Part shown: positions 43,663-52,059 of the stretch, piece after piece
How the letters are laid out: every line of letters begins with the position of its first letter
Position numbering within the stretch: the stretch's first letter is position 1
Assembly: GCA_025454955.1 (NCBI GenBank)
Contig: JALONL010000015.1
Coordinates: 1-64,000 of the forward strand
Direction: 5' to 3'
DNA from: Bacteroidia bacterium
Lineage (GTDB): Bacteria; Bacteroidota; Bacteroidia; Palsa-965
Length of the DNA stretch: 64,000 nucleotides
Made by a program: the position numbers and the translations under genes
Notes under the pieces: model-generated
Told to the model about the DNA's origin: nothing
The model's input: the letters and a program-made list of their open reading frames with translations, nothing else
Databases searched by the model: none

Positions 43663-45072
43663 CTATTTGTAAAATGCCTCGTTGAAGTTGATGAGATACA
43701 CTTTTTCGGTGGTTCGGGTTATGGCGGTGTAAAGCCAGCGTAAAAAATCCTGATTTACCATATCATCGGTAAGGTAACCCTGTTCAATAAATACAGCTTT
43801 CCACTGTCCGCCCTGCGCCTTGTGGCAGGTAACGGCATACCCAAATTTCACCTGCAGCGCATTGAGCCAGGGATCGGCTTTCATACCGAGGTAGCGGTCG
43901 CGTTTGGCGGGCAGGTGCATATAGTCTTCGGCCACACTCTCGTAGAGTTGCTGCTGCTGCGTTGCGGTGAGCGCGGGTGCTTCGGTGTGCAGCGTATCGA
44001 GCATGATGCGGGCTTCGAGTTCGGGTTCTTCGGGGTAATCGGTGAGTTGCAGCACCACATCGGCAAAGCGGAAGCCGTACATTTCGCGGTATTTACGAAT
44101 GCGCTGTACTACGGCGGCATCGCCATTGGCAATAAAGCCCGCTTTCGATTCTTCGGGCAGCCACATGTAGTTGTTCTTTACTACCATTAAATGGTCGCCT
44201 GCCGAAATTTCGTCTTCCTGCCAGCGAATGCGGGCGCGTATTTGCTGGTTGTAAAGGTTTGCCCGTTTGTTTGAACGGCAAATTACAATGGTGTCTTCGG
44301 CGCCGTATGTGCGGTAAGCCTCTTCGAGTGCGTCGAGCAATTCGCCTCCCTGTATGCGGATGATGTCTTTGTAGCCCGCAAGTTCAAACTTCGGCTGCAC
44401 GTTTTTTTCGTCCTGCGCAATGTCGATACGCAGTTTGGTGGCATTGTACAGCACACCCGATTCCTGGCTCTGCCTCACCACTTCGCGCAGTTCGAAAGCC
44501 CCTACGGGCAAGGCGTATGCACGTTTCAAAAACTCATGATCAAGCGCCGGGCTGTGCAGCAGGCCCACCGGCGGAAGCTGTGCCGTATCGCCCACCAGCA
44601 GCAGGCGGCAGTTGTCGCCGCCATATACGTATTGCATGAGGTCGTCGAGCAGGCTTTGTTTGGTAAAACCTTTCTCGGCGCCGCCTTCGCCAATCATCGA
44701 GGCCTCATCCACAATAAACAGCGTGTTTCGGTGCGGATTGCTCTGCAGGGCAAAAAAACCTTCATCGGCCGAAACCGCAGGGCGGTATATTTTTTTGTGA
44801 ATGGTCCACGCCGTTTGCCCCGAGTAACCCGAAAGCACTTTGGCGGCCCGTCCGGTGGGAGCCAGCAAAATACAGCGGCGGCGGATGGACGGCAATGCGT
44901 TTACCAGCGCACTCACCAAACTGGTTTTACCTGTACCCGCGTAGCCGCGCAGCAGAAATACGCGCTGCGAATCGGGATCGGTTACAAATTCGGCCAGCCG
45001 CTGTACCACGCGCCGCTGCGGGTCGGTGGGTTCAAACGGAAATTGGGCGAGAATTTGTTCGGCGAAATTCAT
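43663..45072 (-). CDS. RecD-like superfamily 1 DNA helicase
   Basis: 469 residues from ATG 45072; the long upstream frame runs into the nested-palindrome repeat and was rejected. Motif I is LLRGYAGTGKTSLVSAL, motif Ia LLAPTGRAAKVL, motif II LFIVDEASMIG, motif III LLVGDTAQLPPVG, motif V VTCHKAQGGQWKAVFIE and motif VI YTAITRTTEKVYLI. It is shorter than RecD2 and fits the Bacteroidota group of small RecD-like helicases. Likely role: DNA unwinding in repair. Its stop is two bases from the convergent small membrane gene. Confidence 0.9.
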   Translation of the reverse strand: MNFAEQILAQFPFEPTDPQRRVVQRLAEFVTDPDSQRVFLLRGYAGTGKTSLVSALVNALPSIRRRCILLAPTGRAAKVLSGYSGQTAWTIHKKIYRPAVSADEGFFALQSNPHRNTLFIVDEASMIGEGGAEKGFTKQSLLDDLMQYVYGGDNCRLLLVGDTAQLPPVGLLHSPALDHEFLKRAYALPVGAFELREVVRQSQESGVLYNATKLRIDIAQDEKNVQPKFELAGYKDIIRIQGGELLDALEEAYRTYGAEDTIVICRSNKRANLYNQQIRARIRWQEDEISAGDHLMVVKNNYMWLPEESKAGFIANGDAAVVQRIRKYREMYGFRFADVVLQLTDYPEEPELEARIMLDTLHTEAPALTATQQQQLYESVAEDYMHLPAKRDRYLGMKADPWLNALQVKFGYAVTCHKAQGGQWKAVFIEQGYLTDDMVNQDFLRWLYTAITRTTEKVYLINFNEAFYK

Positions 45073-45108
45073 GGCGGGGTGAAGTTCTGAAATTATTTGG
45101 AGGGAATG

Positions 45109-45361
45109 GCAAAACAATTTATTCGCTGCAAAAACAAAAAAACCGGTACGTAAACTCTCCGATCTCTCAAAGAGATCGGAGAGTTGGTTACTCAGATTTA
45201 TTTTTTTGTTTTTGCAGCAGCACTGTTCCAAATTAATATAGCAAAACAATTTAATCACTGCAAAAACAAAAAAACTGATACGTAAACTCTCCGATCTCTC
45301 AAAGAGATCGGAGAGTTGGTTACTCAGATTTGTTTTTTTGTTTTTGCAGCAGCACGGTTCC
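45109..45361. repeat. Tandem pair of 121-base units with nested palindromes
   Basis: The unit at 45109-45229 recurs at 45241-45361, period 132, with seven or so point differences. Each unit is itself an inverted repeat at two scales. An outer pair, CTGCAAAAACAAAAAAAC near the left end against GTTTTTTTGTTTTTGCAG near the right, encloses a perfect 15-base stem (45153-45167 with 45171-45185; second copy 45285-45299 with 45303-45317) with a CAA loop. It fills the gap between two divergently transcribed genes, so a terminator role is unexpected. No coding frame. Confidence 0.85.
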
Positions 45362-45373
45362 CGATTACATTTG
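45341..45373 (+). promoter_or_regulatory. Bacteroidota-type promoter of the oxygenase gene
   Basis: TTTTTG (45341-45346), a 19-base spacer, then TACATTTG (45366-45373) match the Bacteroidota -33/-7 promoter very well. The -33 hexamer is the right-hand end of the second copy of the 132-base repeat, so the repeat supplies half of this promoter. Confidence 0.8.
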
Positions 45374-45399
45374 TAAACTACAAAAATTCAGATTTCGCC

Positions 45400-46074
45400 A
45401 TGAACACACAGCCCTACGTAATTCTCGATAACCTCCTCACCGCCCAGCAGCTCACCGCGCTCGATTCGCTCATCAGCGCAGCCACATTCGGCCCGATAGA
45501 CGAAAACGAAGGCGATCAGATCCGCCGCAATCTCCAGATTTCGCCCGACGACCGCCAGATATTGCCCCAGATCCAGCAGCTTCTCAACCAGGCATTAGTG
45601 CAGCAGCCCATGTTTCAGGCCCTGTTTATGCCCCTGCGTATGTCGCCCTTTGGCATTACCCGCTACGATCAGGGCCACGGCTACAGCTGGCATATCGACC
45701 ATCCGATGATGGGCAACCCGCCGCTGCGCACCGATCTGGCCATGACTATTTTCCTGAGCGAACCCACCTCCTGCCAGGGCGGCGAGCTGGAAATAGACAC
45801 CGGCGCAGGCATTCAGAAACTCAAACCCGCGCGCGGCAGTGCCGTGGTGTATTCGTGCAACCACGTTCACCGCGTGGCCGAAGTGACCTCGGGCCGCCGC
45901 ATTGCAGCCATTAGCTGGATTCAGTGCGCAGTACGCCAGCCGCAGCAGCGCGATATTCTGTTCAACCTTCAGCGCGTGTATCAGTCGCTTGGCGAAAAAG
46001 GCCAGCACGCGCAGGAAGCCAATGTGGTGCTGCAAACCTGGAGCAACCTCATGCGCATGTGGAGCGAAAGCTGA
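45400..46074 (+). CDS. 2-oxoglutarate/Fe(II) oxygenase, PKHD-type hydroxylase
   Basis: 224 residues from ATG 45400. The iron-binding facial triad is His98-x-Asp100 (YSWHIDHPMMG) and His157 (CNHVHRVAEV), followed by the 2-oxoglutarate arginine in VTSGRRIAAI. The N-terminus YVILDNLLTAQQLTALDSLI and overall size match the PiuC/YbiX group, which is often iron-regulated and found near siderophore receptors. Here a FecA-like receptor is 2 kb away. The exact substrate of the family is not settled. Confidence 0.9.
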   Translation: MNTQPYVILDNLLTAQQLTALDSLISAATFGPIDENEGDQIRRNLQISPDDRQILPQIQQLLNQALVQQPMFQALFMPLRMSPFGITRYDQGHGYSWHIDHPMMGNPPLRTDLAMTIFLSEPTSCQGGELEIDTGAGIQKLKPARGSAVVYSCNHVHRVAEVTSGRRIAAISWIQCAVRQPQQRDILFNLQRVYQSLGEKGQHAQEANVVLQTWSNLMRMWSES

Positions 46075-46103
46075 TCGGCGCGAATTGTTAACTTTGCCGC
46101 CAC

Positions 46104-46973
46104 ATGCCAGTTCGCACACCTACGCCAGCAATCAGTTTCCGCGATGCCGCCTTCGACCCCGAACGCAGCGAGAGTTTTTGTCTCGTGCTCGAAATTTCGC
46201 CCGAAACAATTTCGCTGGCCGTGCTCGATAACCTTACCAACGATTTCCTCGCGTTCGAGCATTACCCGCTTCGCAAAGTGGCCGACGAAAACACCCTCGC
46301 CGCCACACTCGAACAGCTTTCGGCTCAGCACGAGTGGCTTACCAACCGCTTCAAACGCACCGACTGCATACTCGTCACCGAACGTTTCACGCTGGTGCCC
46401 GCCGCTTTGTTCGACAGCGCCTCTGCCGCGCAATACCTGCGTTTCAACCAGCCCCTCGCCGCGCACGACGAAGTACTCACCGACATGCTCCGCCAGCCCG
46501 ACGCGCGCAACATTTACGCCGTAAGCGAAAACCTTACAGCCGTGCTGCGCCGCCAGTTTACCGGCATACGCTTTCGTCATCACCTCTCGCCGCTCATCGA
46601 GCGCACACTCTCGGTAAACAAAAATGCCGACGGCCGCCGCATACTCGTTCACATTCAGCAGCAGCGTTTCGATTTGCTCATCACCGACGGAGGTTTGCTG
46701 CTCCTGGCCAACACCTACCGTTTCCAGAGTGCCGAAGATGTGGCCTATTACCTGCTCTTCGCCTGCGAACAACTCCGCCTCAATCCCGAACAGGTGCCCG
46801 TGGAAATTGTAGGTGAAATTGATCCCGATTCGGCCATTTACAAACTACTCTTCAAATACGTGCGCCACGTAAAATTTGGCGGCCGTCCGGTGGAAGCACG
46901 TTTTACGGCCGGCTTTGGTCAGTTGCTTACGCACTGGCATTTTAACCTGTTTGCCCTGCACTACTACGCATGA
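46104..46973 (+). CDS. DUF3822 family protein
   Basis: 289 residues, no signal peptide. The overall layout (LVLEISPETISLAVLDNLTNDFLAFEHYPL at the start, VHIQQQRFDLLITDGGLLLLANTYRF in the middle and a C-terminal FGQLLTHWHFNLFALHYYA) fits the DUF3822 family of Bacteroidota, which has an actin/ASKHA-like pattern but no known function. Its stop overlaps the rsmD start by four bases, the arrangement I recall from other Bacteroidota. Confidence 0.8.
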   Translation: MPVRTPTPAISFRDAAFDPERSESFCLVLEISPETISLAVLDNLTNDFLAFEHYPLRKVADENTLAATLEQLSAQHEWLTNRFKRTDCILVTERFTLVPAALFDSASAAQYLRFNQPLAAHDEVLTDMLRQPDARNIYAVSENLTAVLRRQFTGIRFRHHLSPLIERTLSVNKNADGRRILVHIQQQRFDLLITDGGLLLLANTYRFQSAEDVAYYLLFACEQLRLNPEQVPVEIVGEIDPDSAIYKLLFKYVRHVKFGGRPVEARFTAGFGQLLTHWHFNLFALHYYA

Positions 46974-47524
46974 TCCGAATCATCAGCGGCACCCATAAAG
47001 GCCGTCGCATCACGGCTCCGGCCAATCTGCCCGTTCGTCCCACCACTGACTTTGCCAAAGAAGGCCTGTTTAACGTGCTCGGCAACCGCATCGACTTTGA
47101 AGAAGAAACCGTGCTCGACTTATTTGCCGGCACCGGCAACATCAGTTACGAACTCGCCTCGCGCGGCTGCAAAAACATCACTTGCGTGGATGCCGATGCA
47201 CGCTGCATCAAATTTATTCAGGACACCGCTGCCAAATTTGAGTTCCGCAACCTGCGCACCATGCGAAGCGATGTATTTTCGTTCATCCGCAAAGGCGGCA
47301 AACCTTACAGTCTCATCTTCGCCGATCCGCCTTTCGATATGGCAGAAACCGCCAAACTTCCCGGCCTCATTTTCCAACACAATCTTCTCGCACCCGGCGG
47401 CCTGCTCATTATCGAACATCCCGATACTACGCGGTTTGAAGATACCTCGAAGCTCACCGAAATACGGAAATACGGGAAAGTGCATTTCAGCTTTTTTGGC
47501 CACGATAAACAGGAAGGCGAATAA
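46970..47524 (+). CDS. rsmD: 16S rRNA (guanine(966)-N2)-methyltransferase
   Basis: 184 residues. RsmD methylates G966 in the 30S subunit with SAM as donor. The start MIRIISGTHKGRRITAPANLPVRPTTDFAKEGLF is diagnostic, the SAM-binding motif is VLDLFAGTGNISYELASRG and the catalytic motif is FADPPFD, where many homologues have NPPF/DPPY. The ATG overlaps the DUF3822 stop. Confidence 0.92.
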   Translation: MIRIISGTHKGRRITAPANLPVRPTTDFAKEGLFNVLGNRIDFEEETVLDLFAGTGNISYELASRGCKNITCVDADARCIKFIQDTAAKFEFRNLRTMRSDVFSFIRKGGKPYSLIFADPPFDMAETAKLPGLIFQHNLLAPGGLLIIEHPDTTRFEDTSKLTEIRKYGKVHFSFFGHDKQEGE

Positions 47525-47648
47525 ACTGCCATTCCCTGAATACGGGTTATTCATCCCGCATCTTCAAACTTAACACATCGCTAATTTCAGGATAACAGGT
47601 TAACTCTGGCTCTTTCCTACACTTACTATCCCCAAAAGTGCAGCAGAT

Positions 47649-48605
47649 ATGGCCGAGATAATTCTTTCTATTGTTGCCGGACTAGTATTGTTTCTTTTCG
47701 CAGTAAACAATCTTTCCGAAACCATCCGCACAGCCATCGGAGGCCGGGCCAATAAATGGATTAAACGATTTACCTCAAACACGTTCACCAGTCTGCTTAC
47801 CGGCTTTGTCATTACGGTGCTTCTCGACTCTTCATCGGCAGTTATTATTATTACCATTGTTTTAATTAACTCCAAAGCACTCACATTCAGGCAGGGCATG
47901 GGTATTGTGCTGGGAGCCAATGTGGGCACCACCATAAGCAGCCAGATTATTGCCATGGACATTGGCAAATATTCGCCGGTGCTTCTTTTCGCCGGATTTG
48001 TGTTGCTGCTTGTGTCAAAATCGGCCAAAGTAAATAACACAGGCAAAATCATACTCTATTTTGGTGTGCTGTTCTTCGGCCTGTTTACCATGGAAAACGC
48101 CGTAGAGCCGCTCAGAGACGAACCCTTCTTTCACGAGTGGATGAAAAAAACCGATAATCCCTTCTTTGGCGCCGGTGCCGGCGCACTCATTACGCTGGTC
48201 ATTCAGTCATCGTCGGCCACGGTGGGCATGTCTATTATCCTGGCCAAAAAAGGGCTGCTGAGTCTGGCAGGCGGCATTGCTGTAATGCTCGGAGCCGAAC
48301 TGGGCACCTGCAGCGATACACTTCTGGCCACCATAAAAGGAAGCCGCGCAGCCATCAAAACCGGCATTTTTCATATTACATTCAATCTGCTCACTATTCT
48401 GCTGGGGCTGGCATTGTTTTATCCGTTTGTTCATCTGGTTGAATTACTCAGTGGTAATGCTTCCATAGAGCGCACCATTGCCAATGCCCATGTGTTGTTT
48501 AACCTTTCGGGCGTGTTGATTTTTGTGTGGTTGGTGCCGGTGTTTGAGCGCATGTTGAACAGGATTTTGCCGGAGCGTGGGGAGTATGCAATGAATACAG
48601 CTTAA
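47649..48605 (+). CDS. Na+/phosphate cotransporter family protein
   Basis: 318 residues, eight or more hydrophobic helices. The two inverted repeats of the NptA/PNaS fold carry the QSSSA-type motifs: LLDSSSAVIII and VIQSSSATVGMS, each followed by a glycine-rich GANVGTT / GAELGTC segment. Family members drive phosphate import or export with sodium. It lacks the C-terminal PhoU-like domain of longer bacterial members. Confidence 0.88.
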   Translation: MAEIILSIVAGLVLFLFAVNNLSETIRTAIGGRANKWIKRFTSNTFTSLLTGFVITVLLDSSSAVIIITIVLINSKALTFRQGMGIVLGANVGTTISSQIIAMDIGKYSPVLLFAGFVLLLVSKSAKVNNTGKIILYFGVLFFGLFTMENAVEPLRDEPFFHEWMKKTDNPFFGAGAGALITLVIQSSSATVGMSIILAKKGLLSLAGGIAVMLGAELGTCSDTLLATIKGSRAAIKTGIFHITFNLLTILLGLALFYPFVHLVELLSGNASIERTIANAHVLFNLSGVLIFVWLVPVFERMLNRILPERGEYAMNTA

Positions 48606-48709
48606 ACTTAGATGCGAAAATAAAGCAGGGTGCATTTCTGTTTTGGGAACAAATTGCAGGTATTTAACGCACCGGGATATTTTATATATTTAGATATGAA
48701 GAAAAAGAA

Positions 48710-48919
48710 GTGATATCGGCATTAAATAAATTCTCTCAGGAGTCTAAACCAGATGATCTTATAGAGCGATTGATTGTTATTGAAAAAATTGACGCGGGTT
48801 TGAATGATATTAAAGAAGGAAAAACTGTCAGTCACGCAGATGTAAAACAAATGGTAAAAAAAGGCATATTGAATATCCAGCCCGATCAGATTCCTTTTTC
48901 TGAACCATATTCGGGGTAA
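48710..48919 (+). CDS. Small antitoxin-like protein, probably orphan or decayed
   Basis: 69 residues if GTG 48710 is the start; the nearby ATG (48696) runs into TGA after four Lys codons. The core LIERLIVIEKIDAGLNDIKEGKTVSHADVKQMVKK resembles Bacteroidota antitoxins that usually sit beside RelE/ParE toxins (pattern IEKIxxGLxDIxEGKxVSHEE). Those normally end soon after KKW; here the frame continues into an unrelated tail after an A-run, suggesting decay by frameshift. No toxin gene follows in the next 260 bases. Confidence 0.45.
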   Translation: MISALNKFSQESKPDDLIERLIVIEKIDAGLNDIKEGKTVSHADVKQMVKKGILNIQPDQIPFSEPYSG

Positions 48920-49186
48920 TCAGGCCTGAACTGATTGTTGCAACTACCTGAAATTACCCGTTGAGTTTTTCATCATATTCCTCCTACCTTTACCCTGCAA
49001 CAAGACAACAACATCACATGAGCCAACCTGAGTTTTTTGTCATCTGTGACTGCTGGCAAAAGTGCTCATTGGCTACATATAAGTAAAATGCTCTTCTCTA
49101 TCCCTAAGCGGGCTATTTTTTCTGAATTGTCCTGATTACCTGCATGCCGCTTTTGTTTGAAAATAACTTCTTATTTTTAACTCTTA

Positions 49187-49774
49187 ATGCGCGAAAAAAA
49201 ACTATATATAATAAGCGGGTGCAACGGTGCAGGGAAAACAACAGCTTCATTTAATATACTTCCCGACCTTCTTGATTGTAAGGAATTTGTTAATGCCGAT
49301 GAGATAGCAAGAGGTTTATCTCCATTTCAACCCGAAAGTGTTTCGATTGAAGCAGGAAGAATTATGCTCAAGCGAATTAACGAACTTATTTTATCCGGAC
49401 AGGATTTTTCATTTGAAACCACATTATCTACGAAATCGTTCATTAAAACAATCGAACGAGCCAGAAATAACGGCTACTTTATAACAATTATTTTTTTCTG
49501 GCTGGATTCACCGGAACTTGCAAAAGACAGGGTTCGAAAGCGGGTTTCAGAAGGTGGCCACAATATTGAGACCGCGATTATTGAAAGACGATATAAGGCA
49601 GGAGTAAAAAACCTCTTTCATCTTTATCAATCCCAAACTGACTATTTGCTGATATACGACAATTCAACTATTGACTCTGAATTAATTGCAGAAAAAGAAA
49701 GGAATAAGAAGTTTCAAATTCATAACTTTGATAAATTCAACAAAATTAAATCACAATCCGATGAGCAATACTGA
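49187..49774 (+). CDS. Zeta-toxin family kinase
   Basis: 195 residues. The P-loop SGCNGAGKTTAS (Lys17) is followed by FVNADEIARGLSPF with the catalytic-type Asp38 and FSFETTLSTKSFIKTI, all marks of the zeta/PezT fold. Classical zeta toxins phosphorylate UDP-N-acetylglucosamine and block peptidoglycan synthesis; many bacterial relatives are of unknown target. The gene is AT-rich in contrast to coaD and rsmD nearby. A 48-residue frame overlaps its end by 14 bases and is a candidate antitoxin. Confidence 0.82.
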   Translation: MREKKLYIISGCNGAGKTTASFNILPDLLDCKEFVNADEIARGLSPFQPESVSIEAGRIMLKRINELILSGQDFSFETTLSTKSFIKTIERARNNGYFITIIFFWLDSPELAKDRVRKRVSEGGHNIETAIIERRYKAGVKNLFHLYQSQTDYLLIYDNSTIDSELIAEKERNKKFQIHNFDKFNKIKSQSDEQY

Positions 49775-49907
49775 AAAAGAGCTTTTGAAAGAAAGAATCA
49801 AAAAGGCCATCCGATTATCTTCTGTGAAACTCATTCAAAATAAGAGAGCATTGGGGCAAAAATTAGTAATAAGTGAGAATGGGAAAATAAAATTGGTTGA
49901 CCCTTAG
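49761..49907 (+). CDS. Short protein overlapping the zeta toxin, candidate antitoxin
   Basis: 48 residues from ATG 49761. Lys-rich and probably helical at first (NTEKELLKERIKKAIRLSSVKLIQNKRALGQ), ending in a short strand (KLVISENGKIKLVDP). It starts within the zeta coding sequence in another frame, so the two are co-translated. It is far smaller than the epsilon or PezA antitoxins. Role inferred from position alone. Confidence 0.55.
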   Translation: MSNTEKELLKERIKKAIRLSSVKLIQNKRALGQKLVISENGKIKLVDP

Positions 49908-50104
49908 GGTATGTTGGGATTTTTTGACGCTTTGTTCCAATAAAAATTCGTGATGTTTTTGGGCCAGGTGTGGTTCATTTTGAAAAATGTCAGTTTAGTA
50001 CATCACCTTTATCCATGTTATAATTCTTCACTCAGAATTTTGTCAGTAATATGCGGCTGTAAAACAACAACTGTATTTTTACCGATTAACATAAAAACCT
50101 CCGC

Positions 50105-50569
50105 ATGAAAAAAATAGCCGTATTCCCCGGTTCATTCGACCCCTTCACCCGCGGGCACGAATCGCTGGTGCGCCGCGTGCTGCCTTTGTTCGACGAACTC
50201 ATTATTGCCATTGGCGTAAACAGCAACAAAAGCTACTTTTTCACGCTCGAAAAACGGCAGCGTTGGATTGAGCAGACCTTTGCCGACGAGCCGAAAGTGA
50301 GGGTGGAAACCTTCTCCGGCCTCACCATCGACTACTGCCGCAGCAAAGGCTCGCAGTTTATTGTGCGTGGGCTGCGTACCACGGCCGATCTGGAGTTTGA
50401 AAAAGCCATTGCGCAAATGAACAAAGCCATGGCCGACGAAATTGAAACCCTTTTCATTTTGCCCACTCCCGAACTCTCGGCCATAAACTCCACCATTATC
50501 CGCGACATTGTGCGCAACGGCGGCGATGCCTCCAAATTTGTGCCAGCGGCCATTAACCTTTACGAATAA
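50105..50569 (+). CDS. coaD: Pantetheine-phosphate adenylyltransferase
   Basis: 154 residues. CoaD transfers AMP from ATP to 4'-phosphopantetheine, the penultimate step of coenzyme A synthesis. The nucleotidyltransferase TxGH-type motif is in FPGSFDPFTRGHESLV. FIVRGLRTTADLEFEKAIAQMN and the C-terminal SSTIIRD-like INSTIIRDIVRNGGD are the other family marks. The 197 bases between it and the zeta-toxin island contain no gene. Confidence 0.95.
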   Translation: MKKIAVFPGSFDPFTRGHESLVRRVLPLFDELIIAIGVNSNKSYFFTLEKRQRWIEQTFADEPKVRVETFSGLTIDYCRSKGSQFIVRGLRTTADLEFEKAIAQMNKAMADEIETLFILPTPELSAINSTIIRDIVRNGGDASKFVPAAINLYE

Positions 50570-50637
50570 CGGCACGGGAATTGGATTATACGGCAATAAA
50601 CACGGATCACCATCCGTTTAAAGGCTTACCCACACGT

Positions 50638-52059
50638 ATGCATCACTTTCGTATTCTGCTGCTGCTTCTCCTGCTTTCGCCCCTGCTGAAAGCGGCCAAA
50701 CCCTGCACCATTGAAGGCTACGCCAAAGGCTTCGAAGGACAGATCATCAGCCTGCATACTTACGAAGAATACATCACTATGGCCGAGCGCAAACTGGGCG
50801 AAACCGTAGTGGAAGCCGACGGCCATTTCGAATTTACCTACGAGGCCGAAAATGTGGAACGCGTGTTTGTGCGCTACACCCACCTGCGTGGCTTCCTCTT
50901 TGCCGAACCCGGCCGCCTGGTTCGCATTATGTGTCCGCCCCGCGACTCGGCCCGCATGGTGAATATGGACGTGGAATACGAAACCCAGCTTACCTATTTC
51001 ACCGAAGATTCAACTGATATGAATTTTCTGGCCATCGACTTTAACATGAACTTTCAGAAATTCTGGAACAAAAACTTCAGCTACTTCGTCGATAAAAGTT
51101 CATATACCAAACTCGACTCCTTCCACACCGCCATGCGCAAACATTACACGTTTGTGAAAAACCCGTATTTCATGCCGTGGATGGAGTTTACGTTTGCGTC
51201 GATGGAAGATGCCACTTTCCACTCCGAAAAAAAATTGGCCAAAAACTACCTCATCGGCAAAAAGATTTATTACAACAACAACGAGTACATGAACTTCTTC
51301 AACAGCTTCTTCGAAGATTACATGTACACCGGCAGCATACGCAAAGAAGGTGCAGGCATTAACCCGGCCATAAACGTTTGGGTGAGTTACGACTCGCTCA
51401 TGAAGTCGATGAAAACCCTGCGCTGGCTCGAAAACGACACCCTGCGCGAACTCGTCATGCTCAAAGGCCTGTTTGAATGCTACAACAACCCGGCTTTCAT
51501 TCCGCGAAACATTTTAAGCCTTGCCCAGCAAACCACCTCACGAAGCCGTGTACCACAGCACCGCGAAATTGCCCGCCGCATTGTGGCCTTCTACACCAAA
51601 CTCAAAGCCGGAAGCATGGCCGCGCATTTCGAAGCCATCGACAAAACAGGCAAAAGCATTGATCCCATTGCAGAGTTTGCCGGAAAACCCGTGTACCTCT
51701 TCTTCTTCAGCGAATGGAACACCAACGCGCAAAACGAAATGCGCCTGATGAGCGAACTGCATAAACGCTACGGAAAGAAAATGACCTTTGTGGCCGTGTC
51801 GGTGGGAAATGATACACTGGCCTGGAAAAAATTCCTGCGCGAAAACCCGAAATACAACTGGGTAATGCTGCACTACAATTTCGACGAGCGCATTAAAAAC
51901 GCATACAGCATTTACGCCACGCCATTGGGCTTTTTCATCGACGAAGAAGGCCGCCTGCTTGCCGCGCCCGCCGAATTACCCAGCGGTGGCGAACTCGAGC
52001 CGCAGATCTACAAACTCCTCAACCCGCGGGCCGCACCGCTGCGTGTGGGCGAACGCTAA
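50638..52059 (+). CDS. Secreted thioredoxin-fold protein lacking redox cysteines
   Basis: 473 residues from ATG 50638, where the signal peptide begins (HHFRILLLLLLLSPLLKA). The N-terminal 100 residues look like the DUF4369-type strand domain of Bacteroidota thioredoxin-like proteins (CTIEGYAKGFEGQIISLHTYEEY, AEGHFEFTY-like). The C-terminal 130 residues have the AhpC/TlpA thioredoxin pattern (VYLFFFSEWNTNAQNEMRLMSELHKRYG, ATPLGFFIDEEG) but Trp-Asn-Thr-Asn replaces WCxxC, so it cannot do thiol chemistry there. Periplasmic; role unknown. Its stop overlaps that of the convergent paaE. Confidence 0.82.
   Translation: MHHFRILLLLLLLSPLLKAAKPCTIEGYAKGFEGQIISLHTYEEYITMAERKLGETVVEADGHFEFTYEAENVERVFVRYTHLRGFLFAEPGRLVRIMCPPRDSARMVNMDVEYETQLTYFTEDSTDMNFLAIDFNMNFQKFWNKNFSYFVDKSSYTKLDSFHTAMRKHYTFVKNPYFMPWMEFTFASMEDATFHSEKKLAKNYLIGKKIYYNNNEYMNFFNSFFEDYMYTGSIRKEGAGINPAINVWVSYDSLMKSMKTLRWLENDTLRELVMLKGLFECYNNPAFIPRNILSLAQQTTSRSRVPQHREIARRIVAFYTKLKAGSMAAHFEAIDKTGKSIDPIAEFAGKPVYLFFFSEWNTNAQNEMRLMSELHKRYGKKMTFVAVSVGNDTLAWKKFLRENPKYNWVMLHYNFDERIKNAYSIYATPLGFFIDEEGRLLAAPAELPSGGELEPQIYKLLNPRAAPLRVGER

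Noticed and set aside
45109..45361. Possible CRISPR-like array
   Set aside because: There are only two units, they are palindromic through their whole length, and the 11 bases between them are not a spacer of CRISPR size; no cas gene is present.
48920..49186. Missing toxin gene after the antitoxin-like frame
   Set aside because: No frame over 25 codons with RelE or ParE features is visible; the ATG at 49018 stops after about 22 codons.
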